The notes: generated by a model from the letters alone, not told the origin. Positions 1-7,732 are shown, counted from the first letter of the stretch. The stretch is 17,620 nt of DNA from an uncultured Oscillospiraceae bacterium (GCA_902478455.1 CABSLJ010000034.1:1-17620); one strand, 5' to 3'. Made by a program: numbers and translations.

Positions 1-878
1 ATGCTAGGCAGCACCGACACATCCAGCTCCGCACCCGAAATGGCGAAGAAAAGCAGAAAAATGGGCGGGGTGACAAAGTCGGCCACCCGGTTGATGGTGT
101 TGCCCTGCCTGACCACATTGACGAGCACCGCGCCCATCGCCATGATCAGCAGCAGGGAGGAAAGCTCCAGCAGATTGGCCACTGCAACGCCAAGGAAGAT
201 AAAGCCGCACACGATGATCAGCCGGTTGCCGTCCTTCTTGAAAAAGCGCATAGGCACGAGGAAGAGCACGCCCATCACGGCGCCGATGCCCAAAGCGCCC
301 ACAATCTCCAGAAGCGGCTTGCAGATGGTCCAGGCGATGGAACCGGATACGCCGCCGACCGCCTGCGCAACGGCCGAAGCGATGCCGAAGCCCATCAGCG
401 CCACCGCGTCGTCCACCGCGACGACGGTCAGGAGCGTGTCGGTCACCGGACCCTTCGACTGGTACTGGCGCACCACCATGATGGTGGCGGCGGGAGCCGT
501 CGCGGCGGCGATGGAGGATAGAACCAGCGAAAAATCGAGCGGAAAGCCGGCGATCATCAGACCCGCGAAGACCAACAGAATGGCGGCAAAGGCCTCAAAA
601 AAAGCGATGATCAGCGGACCCGCGCCCACCTTTTTCAAGTAGGAGAGCTTGAACTCGCTGCCCACCGAAAAGGCGATGAAGCCGAGCGCCACGTCGCTGA
701 TGATGTCCAGATTGGGCAGAAGCCCTGCCGGCAGGATTTTCAGGCAGCACGGCCCCAGGACCAGCCCGGCCACCAGATAGCCGGTCACGTTGGGCAGATG
801 GCAGAACTTTGCGAGCCGGCCGAAGATCAGCCCGCAGAACAGCAGAATGCCGAGATAGAGGAGATACTCATTTTCCAA
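1..878 (-). CDS. CPA2-type cation:proton antiporter (Na+/H+ or K+/H+ exchanger), 3' end outside window
   Basis: Reading the minus strand from a TTG at 878 gives about 292 residues of very hydrophobic protein with no stop before the window edge; family members are usually about 400 residues, so the C-terminal part is missing. The N-terminus has the layout of the CPA2 exchanger family: an early helix, then a GYLVAGLVLGP segment (about residues 36-46), then an ISDVALGFIAFSVGSEF segment typical of clostridial homologues. A VDDAVAL motif at about residues 155-161 supplies the paired aspartates (D156, D157) expected at the ion-binding site. The TTG start is chosen because GGGAGG lies 8 bases upstream. 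An ATG two bases downstream of it is in another frame. The start overlaps the end of the PII-like gene by 11 bases, so the two are probably translationally coupled. Role inferred: exchange of Na+ or K+ for protons across the membrane; ion specificity cannot be read. Confidence 0.85.
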   Translation of the reverse strand, partial: MENEYLLYLGILLFCGLIFGRLAKFCHLPNVTGYLVAGLVLGPCCLKILPAGLLPNLDIISDVALGFIAFSVGSEFKLSYLKKVGAGPLIIAFFEAFAAILLVFAGLMIAGFPLDFSLVLSSIAAATAPAATIMVVRQYQSKGPVTDTLLTVVAVDDAVALMGFGIASAVAQAVGGVSGSIAWTICKPLLEIVGALGIGAVMGVLFLVPMRFFKKDGNRLIIVCGFIFLGVAVANLLELSSLLLIMAMGAVLVNVVRQGNTINRVADFVTPPIFLLFFAISGAELDVSVLPS

Positions 879-1218
879 GAGGCGCGCCTCCCATTCCTTC
901 CACAAAGCTCAGCGGCACGCCGAAGAGGATTCCCGTGTCCGGCTTGGAGAGATCGCCCACCACGTCGCGCACAATTTCCTTTAAAACCGGAATCTTTTCC
1001 TCGGGGAGCACCGTCAGGACGGTTTTGCTCTCCTGGCGTTCGGGATTGAACATCATCCGCAGCGAACCAAAGATGTGCAGGTCCTCGTGGCTGCCGAGCA
1101 CCCGCGCCATGCCGGTGCTGTCCAGAATGGTCGCGCCGCTGATGCCCCGCTCGGCGAACTCCTTGAGCAGGTCCTCGAGATACTCGGTCCGGTTGAGCAC
1201 AATGACGACTAGCTGCAT
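868..1218 (-). CDS. PII-like signalling protein paired with the antiporter
   Basis: 116 residues, ATG start with AGGAAG upstream. The sequence has the alternating beta-alpha-beta pattern of the PII superfamily: MQLVVIVLNR (strand 1), a helix at 12-24, a GATILDSTGMARVL segment at 28-41, a second helix around 75-88, and a KPDTGILFGVPL strand at 92-103 resembling the KxxTG-I-F segment of PII-like proteins. The long T-loop with the uridylylated tyrosine of true GlnB/GlnK is absent, so this is a PII-like rather than a canonical nitrogen PII protein. PII-like proteins next to transporters commonly bind adenine nucleotides and gate the transporter. The 11-base overlap with the antiporter gene argues for that here. 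The ligand is unknown. Confidence 0.75.
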   Translation of the reverse strand: MQLVVIVLNRTEYLEDLLKEFAERGISGATILDSTGMARVLGSHEDLHIFGSLRMMFNPERQESKTVLTVLPEEKIPVLKEIVRDVVGDLSKPDTGILFGVPLSFVEGMGGAPLGK

Positions 1219-1292
1219 AAATCACACTTCCTTCTCTCTTTAGCGGCTTGTTCTGCCGTATGCAGGGGACGGAAAGCCCTGCTTCTAGAATA

Positions 1293-1322
1293 AGTATAGC
1301 ATTCCGCCGCCCGCTCTGCCAC
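1293..1322 (-). promoter_or_regulatory. Candidate sigma-A promoter for the PII-like/antiporter operon
   Basis: On the minus strand, GTGGCA (1317-1322) and TATACT (1293-1298) are separated by 18 bases. The -10 is 5/6 and the -35 4/6 of consensus. It lies about 75 bases upstream of the PII-like start and downstream of the ABC terminator, where a promoter is expected. Confidence 0.5.
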
Positions 1323-1385
1323 GGCAAAGGCCACAAAGTAGCCGTTTTCTGCGGAGGAGGGGTTGTGCAACTTGAAAACGAGACG

Positions 1386-1423
1386 AAAAAAACGGGCGGC
1401 ATTCTGTCAGAGAATACCGCCCG
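1386..1423 (-). terminator. Intrinsic terminator of the ABC transporter operon
   Basis: On the minus strand a 13-bp stem (arms 1411-1423 and 1393-1405, one G-U pair, 5-base loop) is followed at once by seven T residues (1392-1386). It lies 58 bases after the permease stop. Confidence 0.9.
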
Positions 1424-1480
1424 CCGCCATCGTTTCCGGAAAGCGGAAGGGCCGTCGGTTCGATCCACGTCCGGCGGAAA

Positions 1481-3082
1481 TCAGAGGGCCGCGAACATTT
1501 TGGCCCCGCGCGTGCGCAGGAAGCAGAACAGCCCGGCCGAAATGGCGGCGACCACCGCCGTTGTCCCGGCAAGGAAGAGGGCGGGGGCCACGCCCGGAAG
1601 ATTAAAATAAAGGACAATCGGCGCGATGGCGCTGAGCATCCCGCCCAGAAGGGCGACAAAGGTTCCCACGCTCTGCTTGATGACCGCAGTCTCGTTGGTC
1701 CAGGTGAAGTTGGGGAAAAGCAGATTGAGCACGAGGCCGAAGAGAGCGGTAAAAACAGAGTAGGCGGCCGGCGTCAGAAAGAGGAAAAGACAGCCGATGG
1801 GGTCCGGCTTCAGCACTGCGCAGAGGATGCCGCTCCCCACGGCGATGCAGGGGAGCAGCACGGTCAGATTGACCGCCGCCTTGCTCCAGAGCACCGACCG
1901 GGGGGACACCGGGAGCGACTTGATAATCCACAGGCTTTGCCCCTCCAGGGAGATGGAGCAGGCCGTCGTACAGGACATCGCAGCAAGCACCGAGACGATC
2001 AGCGGCGCGACTGCTGCGAGCAGCTCGTCAAAGCCGGGAATCTCCAACAGCTCGCCGAGGGTGTCCGTCCCCGCGAAGAGCAGCGCAAGACTGAAAATGA
2101 CGAGCATAATCCCGCCGACGGCCGTGTTGAGCACATAAACGGAGGAGGAAAAATACCGCCGCAGTTCCTTTTTGTAGAGCGCCATGAAGGGGGAGGAGGT
2201 CTTCTGCTCGGTCAGGCGGAAATGTGAAACCGTCCGCCGCGCGCGCAGCAGGGTGTTGAGCCTCCGGTAGAATTTGGCGACGACAAAGACAAACAGGCCG
2301 AACCCGGCGGCGGCAATGCCGCAGAACAGCAGGAGAGACGCCGCGTCTAGGCCGTCCACCGCCCGCATGTAAAGACCTGTCAGCGGATAGATGCGGTCGG
2401 CCATTCCGGTCAGCTGTGAGCCGAGCTGCTCAAACTGCGCCTCGCTCATGCTCCCCATGTTCATCGAAAGGAGCATCGCCCCGCAGAAGGCGGCCAGCGC
2501 AAGCAGGAGGCTGATCAGATTGGAGCGCCTGAAGCGGGAGGAGATCAGACTGATGACCGCCCCCACAATCGTCGCCAGGATGATCGGCGGCAGCGGCATG
2601 AGCAGCAGTGTGACGAGGAAGACGGGATAAAAGGCGAAGGCGGGGGAGACCCGCTGGCAGTACACCGCTGCGGCCGGCAGCATGACCACCAGACAGAAGG
2701 CGATGTTCATCCCATAGAGGATGAGCACGCGGCTGGCCACCACCGTCCGTTCGGGGATGGGCAGGGAAAGAATCTGGTCGTAGTCGCGGTAGGTAAAGAG
2801 GATGGAGCTGACCTTGTAAATGGTGGTAAAGAAGACGATCAGCGAGGAAACGGCCATCATCAGCCCCAAAAGCAGTCCCATGGCGTTCATCGCCTCAAAG
2901 GAGTCGGCCAGGATGGCGCTGTACAAGTAGGAGGTAAAGAGCAGAGAGGCCGCCACGAATATCATCAGAATGCCGAAGGAGAGCATCTTGCGTTTTTCCC
3001 TGGGGTCTCTGGAGTGGAGCGCCCGGTTGACGCCGAAAGAATTGAGCAGATGGACCTTTAAAAGAAGATTCAGTTTATTCAT
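1481..3082 (-). CDS. ABC transporter permease (large ABC-2-like membrane subunit)
   Basis: 533 residues from the ATG at 3082; a TTG at 3088 is also in frame, but GGAG is 10 bases before the ATG and only 4 before the TTG. After a charged N-terminus (NKLNLLLKVHLLNSFGVNR, then a basic stretch) come roughly a dozen hydrophobic segments in two halves. They are split by a soluble region around residues 270-310 (KFYRRLNTLLRARRTV, then FMALYKKELRRYFSSS). The second half starts with the K-E-L-R-R-Y motif seen at the amphipathic entry helix of ABC-2 permeases. It overlaps the ATPase gene by 8 bases, so the pair forms one exporter operon. The substrate is unknown. It resembles the broad clostridial group of uncharacterised 500-600 residue ABC permeases. 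The operon ends at the terminator 1386-1423. Confidence 0.85.
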   Translation of the reverse strand: MNKLNLLLKVHLLNSFGVNRALHSRDPREKRKMLSFGILMIFVAASLLFTSYLYSAILADSFEAMNAMGLLLGLMMAVSSLIVFFTTIYKVSSILFTYRDYDQILSLPIPERTVVASRVLILYGMNIAFCLVVMLPAAAVYCQRVSPAFAFYPVFLVTLLLMPLPPIILATIVGAVISLISSRFRRSNLISLLLALAAFCGAMLLSMNMGSMSEAQFEQLGSQLTGMADRIYPLTGLYMRAVDGLDAASLLLFCGIAAAGFGLFVFVVAKFYRRLNTLLRARRTVSHFRLTEQKTSSPFMALYKKELRRYFSSSVYVLNTAVGGIMLVIFSLALLFAGTDTLGELLEIPGFDELLAAVAPLIVSVLAAMSCTTACSISLEGQSLWIIKSLPVSPRSVLWSKAAVNLTVLLPCIAVGSGILCAVLKPDPIGCLFLFLTPAAYSVFTALFGLVLNLLFPNFTWTNETAVIKQSVGTFVALLGGMLSAIAPIVLYFNLPGVAPALFLAGTTAVVAAISAGLFCFLRTRGAKMFAAL

Positions 3083-3788
3083 CGTCAATCAGCTCCATAA
3101 ATACGTCTTCCAGGCTCTGGTCGCCCTTGACCTCCTCGGTCCTACCGCAGGCGACCAGACGTCCGCCCTTGATGATGGCAATCTTGTTGCACAGCTTTTC
3201 GGCGACGTCGAGCACATGGGTGGAAAAGAAGATGGCCCCGCCCGCCGCGCACAGCTCGTGCATGATCTCCTTGAGAGTGTGGGCCGCCTTGGGGTCGAGT
3301 CCAACAAAGGGCTCGTCGAGCACCAGCAGCCTGGGCGAATGCAGGAGGGCGGAAATGACGGCCAGCTTCTGCTTCATGCCGTGGGAGTAGGAAGAGATCA
3401 GGTCGCCGAGATTTTGCGTCAGCTCAAAGGCGTCACCGTATTTTTTCAGCAGGCGGCTGCGCTCCTCGGACGGCACGCCGAACACGTCTCCGATGAAGTT
3501 GAGATACTGGATGCCGGTCAGATGTTCGTAAAGGTCGGGATTGTCGGGAATGTAGGCGGTGATCCGCTTGCATTCGACCGGGCGCTCCCTGACCGGGATG
3601 CCGTCAATCTCGATGTTTCCCTCCTCAAAATCGAGCACCCCCACGATGGCCTTGATGGTGGTGGTTTTGCCCGCGCCGTTGTGGCCGATAAAACCGAAAA
3701 TATCCCCGGCCTCCACCGTAAGGCTCAGGTTGTCCACGGCTTTCCTGCCGCCCTTGTAGGTTTTTGTAAAGCGATCAATCTTCAGCAT
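3075..3788 (-). CDS. ABC transporter ATP-binding protein
   Basis: 237 residues from the ATG at 3788 (AGGAG 9 bases upstream); an in-frame upstream start at 3818 lacks a comparable site. All ATPase motifs are visible: Walker A GHNGAGKT (35-42), signature SHGMKQ (135-140), Walker B LLVLDEP (154-160), D-loop VGLD, and the switch histidine in FFSTHV. At the Q-loop position the sequence reads YIPDNPDLYEHLTG, with an aspartate rather than glutamine, as is common in ABC-2 exporter ATPases. It powers the overlapping permease gene and sits first in the operon behind a consensus promoter. Alternatives such as an antibiotic- or lipid-export ATPase cannot be separated by sequence alone. Confidence 0.93.
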   Translation of the reverse strand: MLKIDRFTKTYKGGRKAVDNLSLTVEAGDIFGFIGHNGAGKTTTIKAIVGVLDFEEGNIEIDGIPVRERPVECKRITAYIPDNPDLYEHLTGIQYLNFIGDVFGVPSEERSRLLKKYGDAFELTQNLGDLISSYSHGMKQKLAVISALLHSPRLLVLDEPFVGLDPKAAHTLKEIMHELCAAGGAIFFSTHVLDVAEKLCNKIAIIKGGRLVACGRTEEVKGDQSLEDVFMELIDDE

Positions 3789-3879
3789 GAGACTTCTCTC
3801 CTTGTGTCTTTTTCGCATGAGGCCCGGACGCTTTGGCGTTTCCCGTATGGGCGCCGAGAGGATGGCAAGCTATCTGTTG

Positions 3880-3908
3880 ATTATAGTGCCTTGCTTGAGA
3901 ATTGTCAA
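3880..3908 (-). promoter_or_regulatory. Perfect-consensus sigma-A promoter of the ABC operon
   Basis: On the minus strand TTGACA (3903-3908) and TATAAT (3880-3885) are separated by exactly 17 bases. Both hexamers match consensus at 6/6. The inferred transcript start is near 3873, leaving about 85 bases of leader before the ATPase start. Confidence 0.92.
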
Positions 3909-4016
3909 TTTTCCTTCCGATCTCCCGTCTGCTGCAGAGGGGTGGACCGGAAGCGTCCGGAAAGCAGATTCCTTTGAGGCATCATGTCCGCGGGGCTTTT
4001 CTTCCCGCCGGAAATC

Positions 4017-4025
4017 TGGTATTCT
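4017..4025 (+). promoter_or_regulatory. Weak extended -10 promoter candidate for the HAD gene
   Basis: TGGTATTCT is an extended -10 element (TGn plus TATTCT) 84 bases before the HAD start. No good -35 is visible, so the call is tentative. Confidence 0.35.
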
Positions 4026-4040
4026 AAAACTGAAACAAAA

Positions 4041-4078
4041 CGGCCGCCGCCCTATCCGGTGCGGCAGGCGGGCGGCCG
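4041..4078 (-). terminator. Hairpin with minus-strand T tract in the HAD leader
   Basis: Arms 4041-4048 and 4071-4078 form an 8-bp all-GC stem. Only the minus-strand reading is followed by a T-rich tract (TTTTGTTTCAGTTTT). It would stop leftward antisense transcription before the ABC promoter. Read on the plus strand it is a GC-rich leader hairpin 30 bases before the HAD start. Confidence 0.4.
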
Positions 4079-4108
4079 GAAGGAAAAGCAAAGGAGAGGG
4101 AAAGTGAA

Positions 4109-4708
4109 ATGATCCGCACAATTGTGTTTGATATGGGCAATGTTCTTCTGCGTTATTCTCCGGTGGAGATCGTCCGCAGCGTGCTGGGCAGCCATCCCCG
4201 TGAAGATGACCTCGTCCGCGCGGTTTTCGGCGCGCCGGAATGGTCCCGGCTGGATGAAGGCGTGCTCACCGACGGGGAGGCTGCCGCCGCGATGGCCGCC
4301 CGCAGCCCGGGGCTTGAAAGGGAAATACGCCGTGTTATGGCCGACTGGCCGCAGGGAATGCGGCCGGTGCCGGGGATGGAGGAGCTGGTCCGCACGCTCA
4401 AAAAGCAGGGCTACGGCCTCTATCTGCTCTCCAACGCCTCCGGGCGTTTTCACGAATACTGCGCGTGTTTTCCCGTTTTTTCCTGTTTTGACGGCCTGCA
4501 TATCTCGGCCGACCTGCGGCTGCTCAAGCCCGACCCGGAAATCTACCGGCAGGTATTGGAGCTCCACGACCTGCGTCCCGAGGAAAGCCTGTTCATCGAC
4601 GACCTGGCGGAAAACGTCGCCGGCGCGAGAGCTGCGGGGATGTTCGGTCTGCGCTTTACGGATGAGCCGCGCCTGCGCGCCGACCTCGAACACATGAGGC
4701 TTTTGTGA
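4109..4708 (+). CDS. HAD-superfamily hydrolase (YihX-like phosphatase)
   Basis: 199 residues with the four HAD motifs in order: motif I FDMGNVLL with nucleophile D8; motif II LLSNAS with S108; motif III K140 in LLKPDPEIY; motif IV FIDDLAENV with D164 and D165. The second motif I acid is replaced by G10, as in YihX-type sugar-phosphate phosphatases (DxGN). The region between about 20 and 80 is a helical C1 cap. The family dephosphorylates small phosphorylated metabolites such as glucose-1-phosphate; the actual substrate is not readable. The start is set by ATG after a GGAGAGGG site. It sits alone between the divergent ABC operon and the two-component system and appears to be its own transcription unit. 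Confidence 0.9.
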   Translation: MIRTIVFDMGNVLLRYSPVEIVRSVLGSHPREDDLVRAVFGAPEWSRLDEGVLTDGEAAAAMAARSPGLEREIRRVMADWPQGMRPVPGMEELVRTLKKQGYGLYLLSNASGRFHEYCACFPVFSCFDGLHISADLRLLKPDPEIYRQVLELHDLRPEESLFIDDLAENVAGARAAGMFGLRFTDEPRLRADLEHMRLL

Positions 4709-4744
4709 GTGACGTCCGGGTCTTGGACGGTATAATTGTACGCT

Positions 4745-4776
4745 TTAAGTTCAAATTAAGGTTCCGGCGCTAATAT
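4745..4776 (+). promoter_or_regulatory. Response-regulator binding repeats and -10 upstream of the two-component operon
   Basis: TTAAGTT (4745-4751) and TTAAGGTT (4756-4763) start exactly 11 bases apart, the usual half-site spacing of OmpR/PhoB-family regulators. A -10-like TAATAT begins 15 bases after the second repeat starts (4771). Essentially the same arrangement precedes the VTC operon. This suggests the regulator controls its own gene. A TATAAT at 4731-4736 lies further upstream but lacks a recognisable -35. Confidence 0.65.
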
Positions 4777-4851
4777 TTCAGAGAAAGTCTTTCACAAGCC
4801 TGTATTCTGTGCTGCACGTTTATGTTGCTGTGCCCTGAAGGGGGAATCGTC

Positions 4852-5526
4852 ATGCGGCTGCTGCTGGCCGAGGATGAAAGGGAGCTTTCCAATGCCCTTT
4901 GCGTCCTGCTGAAATACAACAATTATTCCGTGGATGCCGTGTATGACGGCGCCGACGCCCTCGAATACGCGTTGTTGGGCGGCTACGACGTCATCCTTCT
5001 GGACATCATGATGCCAAAGCTCGACGGTCTGACCGTCCTCTCCCGCCTGCGGGAAAAGGGCGTTTCCACACCTGTGCTTCTGTTGACCGCCAAGTCGGAG
5101 ATCGACGACCGCATCACGGGGCTGGACGCGGGAGCGGACGACTACCTGACCAAGCCCTTCGCCATGGGGGAGCTGCTGGCCCGCATTCGCGCCATGACCC
5201 GCCGCAGGGGCGACTTCGCCCCCAACCTTCTGCGTTTTGGCGATCTCTGTCTGGACCGCGCTTCCTACGAGCTTTCCAGCGGCGGCGGTTCCCTTCGCCT
5301 GGGAAACAAGGAGTACCAGATGATGGAACTGCTCTTGACCAACCCCAACCGACTCATTTCCACCGAACGGTTTCTGGAGCGGGTCTGGGGCTACGATGCG
5401 CAGGCGGAGATCAACGTCGTCTGGGTTTACATTTCCTATCTGCGCAAGAAACTCGCCGCAATCGGCTCCACGGTGGAGATCAGAGCCGCCCGCGGCGTCG
5501 GGTACACGCTGGAGGAAGGGAAATGA
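4852..5526 (+). CDS. OmpR/PhoB-family response regulator
   Basis: 224 residues from the ATG at 4852, with AAGGGGG seven bases upstream; an in-frame start at 4822 adds ten residues with no family similarity. The receiver domain (about 1-118) has the acidic pair E7/D8, phospho-acceptor D51 in LLDIMMPKLDG, T79 in LLLTAK and K101 in LTKPF. A winged-helix DNA-binding domain follows (about 130-222), ending with the typical VWVYISYLRKKL recognition region and RGVGYTL wing. It overlaps the kinase gene by 4 bases (ATGA), so the pair is co-translated. The 11-bp-spaced repeats before this gene and before the VTC operon are its likely targets. Confidence 0.96.
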   Translation: MRLLLAEDERELSNALCVLLKYNNYSVDAVYDGADALEYALLGGYDVILLDIMMPKLDGLTVLSRLREKGVSTPVLLLTAKSEIDDRITGLDAGADDYLTKPFAMGELLARIRAMTRRRGDFAPNLLRFGDLCLDRASYELSSGGGSLRLGNKEYQMMELLLTNPNRLISTERFLERVWGYDAQAEINVVWVYISYLRKKLAAIGSTVEIRAARGVGYTLEEGK

Positions 5527-6752
5527 TCAAGAAGCTGCAGCGGAAATTCGTGCTGATCGCCACGGGCTCCCTGTTGGCGGTCCTGCTGCTGGTCCTGGGG
5601 GCGGTCAATGCCGTCAACTTCTGCCAAATCAACCGGAAGGCGGACGGCATACTGCTCCTCCTTGCGGAGAACGGCGGAAAGTTTCCCGAACCGGAGCCGG
5701 GCAGGCCTCACAAGCCGGACAAAAGCCCCGGGTTCCAGATGACGGAGGAAACCCGTTTTGAAACCCGGTATTTTACCATCCGGGCCGACGCTTCCCGCGT
5801 TGTCACGCAGATCGACACCGGCCATATCGCCGCCGTCACCTCCTCACAGGCGAGGGAGTACGCCGAGCAGGCGCTCTCCTCGGGAAGAACCTCCGGATAC
5901 AACGGCTACTACAAATATCTCATCACAGAGACCGCTTCGGGCTATCTCGTTGTCTTTGTCGACTGCCGGTCCCAGATGCAGACCGGCATGACCTTTCTGG
6001 CCGCTTCCCTTGTCATCGCGCTCGCCTGTCTGCTGCTGGTCTTTCTGCTCGTGAACGTCTTTTCCCGTCGGGCCATCCGCCCGGTGGTCGAAAGCATGGA
6101 CAAGCAGAAGCGCTTCATCACCGATGCCGGTCATGAGATCAAAACCCCGCTTGCCGTCATTTCGGCCAACACGGAGGTGCTCGAGCTGACGAACGGACAA
6201 AATGAATGGACGCGGAGCATCCGCAATCAGGTGAAGCGGCTGGGAGATCTCGTTCAGCAATTGCTGACCCTCGCCGGAATGGAAGAGGGAAAGAGTCAGA
6301 CCGTCTTCGCCGATTTTTCCCTGAGCGACGCCGTCCTGACCGCCGCCGAGCCCTTTGCCACGGTCGCCGGAGCGCAGTGCAAACGGTTTGCGCTGGACAT
6401 CCGGCCGGGATTGCGCCTCCATGGGGATGAGAGTGCCGTCCGCGCTCTTGTATCCATCCTGGTGGACAACGCCGTCAAATATTCCAATGAAGGGGGAGAA
6501 ATCCGCGTTTCTCTGACCGGCAACGGTAAAACCTCCACGCTGGAGGTGTACAATACCGGCGACCGGCTCCCGCAGGGCGACCTTTCCCGCCTGTTTGACC
6601 GTTTCTACCGGGAGGATTCCTCCCGTTCGCGGGAGACGGGGGGCTACGGTCTGGGACTCTCGATTGCCCAGGCGATTGTCGCGGCGCACAAGGGGAAAAT
6701 CACCGCACAGAATGAAGACGGCTGCGGGATACGCTTCGTCGTCGTCTTCTGA
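5523..6752 (+). CDS. Sensor histidine kinase
   Basis: 409 residues. There is a first membrane helix at about 10-32. An extracytoplasmic sensor region at about 33-153 includes a Pro-rich charged stretch (EPEPGRPHKPDKSPG) of unknown ligand, followed by a second membrane helix at about 156-179. The HisKA domain carries the phosphorylated histidine H204 in DAGHEIKTPLAVI. The HATPase domain has the N box (ILVDNAVKYS, N316), the F region (LFDRFYRED) and G box (GGYGLGLSIA). A HAMP domain is not obvious: helix 2 leads almost directly into the dimerisation helix. It phosphorylates the preceding response regulator. The gene is followed within 25 bases by a strong terminator, so the two genes form a complete operon. 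Confidence 0.95.
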   Translation: MIKKLQRKFVLIATGSLLAVLLLVLGAVNAVNFCQINRKADGILLLLAENGGKFPEPEPGRPHKPDKSPGFQMTEETRFETRYFTIRADASRVVTQIDTGHIAAVTSSQAREYAEQALSSGRTSGYNGYYKYLITETASGYLVVFVDCRSQMQTGMTFLAASLVIALACLLLVFLLVNVFSRRAIRPVVESMDKQKRFITDAGHEIKTPLAVISANTEVLELTNGQNEWTRSIRNQVKRLGDLVQQLLTLAGMEEGKSQTVFADFSLSDAVLTAAEPFATVAGAQCKRFALDIRPGLRLHGDESAVRALVSILVDNAVKYSNEGGEIRVSLTGNGKTSTLEVYNTGDRLPQGDLSRLFDRFYREDSSRSRETGGYGLGLSIAQAIVAAHKGKITAQNEDGCGIRFVVVF

Positions 6753-6773
6753 AATGTTTCAAGAAAACAGCAC

Positions 6774-6816
6774 AAAGGCCGGAACCCGGCGCGCCGGGCT
6801 CCGGCCTTTGTCTTTG
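6774..6816 (+). terminator. Terminator of the two-component operon
   Basis: A 16-bp stem with one mismatch (arms 6774-6789 and 6794-6809, four-base loop) is followed by GTCTTTG. It starts 22 bases after the kinase stop. The A-rich left flank means it could also work on the minus strand. Confidence 0.8.
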
Positions 6817-6838
6817 CACTTCGGCTGCGGGAGAAAGT

Positions 6839-6891
6839 TTAAATTCTCGTTAAATTTTCTTTAAGTTGGTTTTAGGTTGAGCGGATATTCT
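6839..6891 (+). promoter_or_regulatory. Four 11-bp-spaced regulator repeats and -10 of the VTC operon
   Basis: Four copies of a TTAAATT/TTAAGTT/TTAGGTT heptamer start at 6839, 6850, 6861 and 6872, a strict 11-base period. A -10-like TATTCT lies at 6886-6891, 14 bases after the start of the last repeat, and no standard -35 is visible. This is the layout of a promoter activated by an OmpR-family regulator that covers the -35 region. The same motif precedes the response regulator gene at 4745. A leader of about 100 bases without recognisable structure follows before the VTC start. Confidence 0.75.
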
Positions 6892-7000
6892 GGAATCAAA
6901 ACCACAGGGGGAACGGCGCTTCGTTTCCAAAACCATCCTGTGCCGGATACCGGCGGGCGCATGCTGAGCAGCCGACGTCCGGAGAGAAGGGGGAGCCCGC

Positions 7001-7732
7001 ATGACCGGCTACCAGGATTGCTTTAAACGGTATGAAAAGAAATACCTGCTGTCTGAATCGCAGTACAGACGGCTGTCCGTGGCCCTCATGGATCACATGA
7101 AACCCGACCGCTACAGCAAAAGCCTCATCTGCAACATTTATTACGACACGCCCGACCGCCGTCTGATCCGCGCCTCGCTTGAAAAACCGGTGTACAAGGA
7201 AAAGCTGAGGCTGAGAAGTTACGGCCTTTCAGACGGTGAGAGCCCTGTTTTTCTCGAACTCAAAAAGAAATACAGGGGCGTTGTTTACAAGCGCCGCGTG
7301 TGTCTGCCGCTCAAGGAGGCCGAACATTTCCTGCAGAACGACGGTTCACGGCTGCCGTCCACTCAAATCGAACGGGAGATTTCCTGGACGCTCTCCTTTT
7401 ACAACCTTCTGGAACCCGCCTGCTTCCTTTGCTATGACCGCACTGCCCTCACGGGACAGGAGGACCCGGGGCTGCGCGTCACCTTCGACTCGGGCATTCT
7501 CTGGAGGGAGGAAGCCCTCCGGCTGGACGCGGGCGTCTGGGGCAATCCCCTGCTGCGTCCCGGACAGCGCCTGATGGAGATCAAAATCCCCGGCGCAATG
7601 CCCCTGTGGTTGTGCAATCTGCTGGATGAGCAGCGGCTGTACCCCGTCTCCTTCTCCAAATACGGAGAGGCTTACCTGGCGTCCCGGCGCATGGGCGCAA
7701 CCTTACCGAAAGGGGAGAACATCTGTGCTTGA
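7001..7732 (+). CDS. VTC-domain protein (polyphosphate-polymerase-like)
   Basis: 243 residues, ATG start with AAGGGGGAG five bases upstream. The whole protein is a VTC tunnel domain, the fold of the yeast vacuolar polyphosphate polymerase. Family motifs are in order: FKRYEKKYLL (8-17), NIYYDTPD (45-52), KEKLRLRSYG (66-75), FLELKKKYRGVVYKRR (84-99), YDRTAL (145-150), RVTFDSG (159-165), LMEIKIPG with E193 (191-198) and SFSKYGEAY with K220 (217-225). These basic residues and the glutamate match the set lining the phosphate-binding tunnel in the family. No SPX or membrane domain is attached; the membrane part is probably the next gene, which overlaps by 8 bases. Polymer synthesis from ATP is inferred from the family and not proven for bacterial versions. 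Confidence 0.85.
   Translation: MTGYQDCFKRYEKKYLLSESQYRRLSVALMDHMKPDRYSKSLICNIYYDTPDRRLIRASLEKPVYKEKLRLRSYGLSDGESPVFLELKKKYRGVVYKRRVCLPLKEAEHFLQNDGSRLPSTQIEREISWTLSFYNLLEPACFLCYDRTALTGQEDPGLRVTFDSGILWREEALRLDAGVWGNPLLRPGQRLMEIKIPGAMPLWLCNLLDEQRLYPVSFSKYGEAYLASRRMGATLPKGENICA

Noticed and set aside
2970..3977. Open frame of 335 codons on the plus strand opposite the ABC ATPase
   Set aside because: It lies antisense to a gene with every ATPase motif. Its translation resembles no family and arises from high GC at third positions.
4721..4736. TTGGAC next to TATAAT before the response regulator gene
   Set aside because: Only four bases separate the start of TATAAT from the middle of the other hexamer; the spacing cannot form a sigma-A promoter.
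5844..6689. Open frame of 281 codons on the minus strand opposite the histidine kinase
   Set aside because: Antisense to an unambiguous kinase; no start signal or domain.
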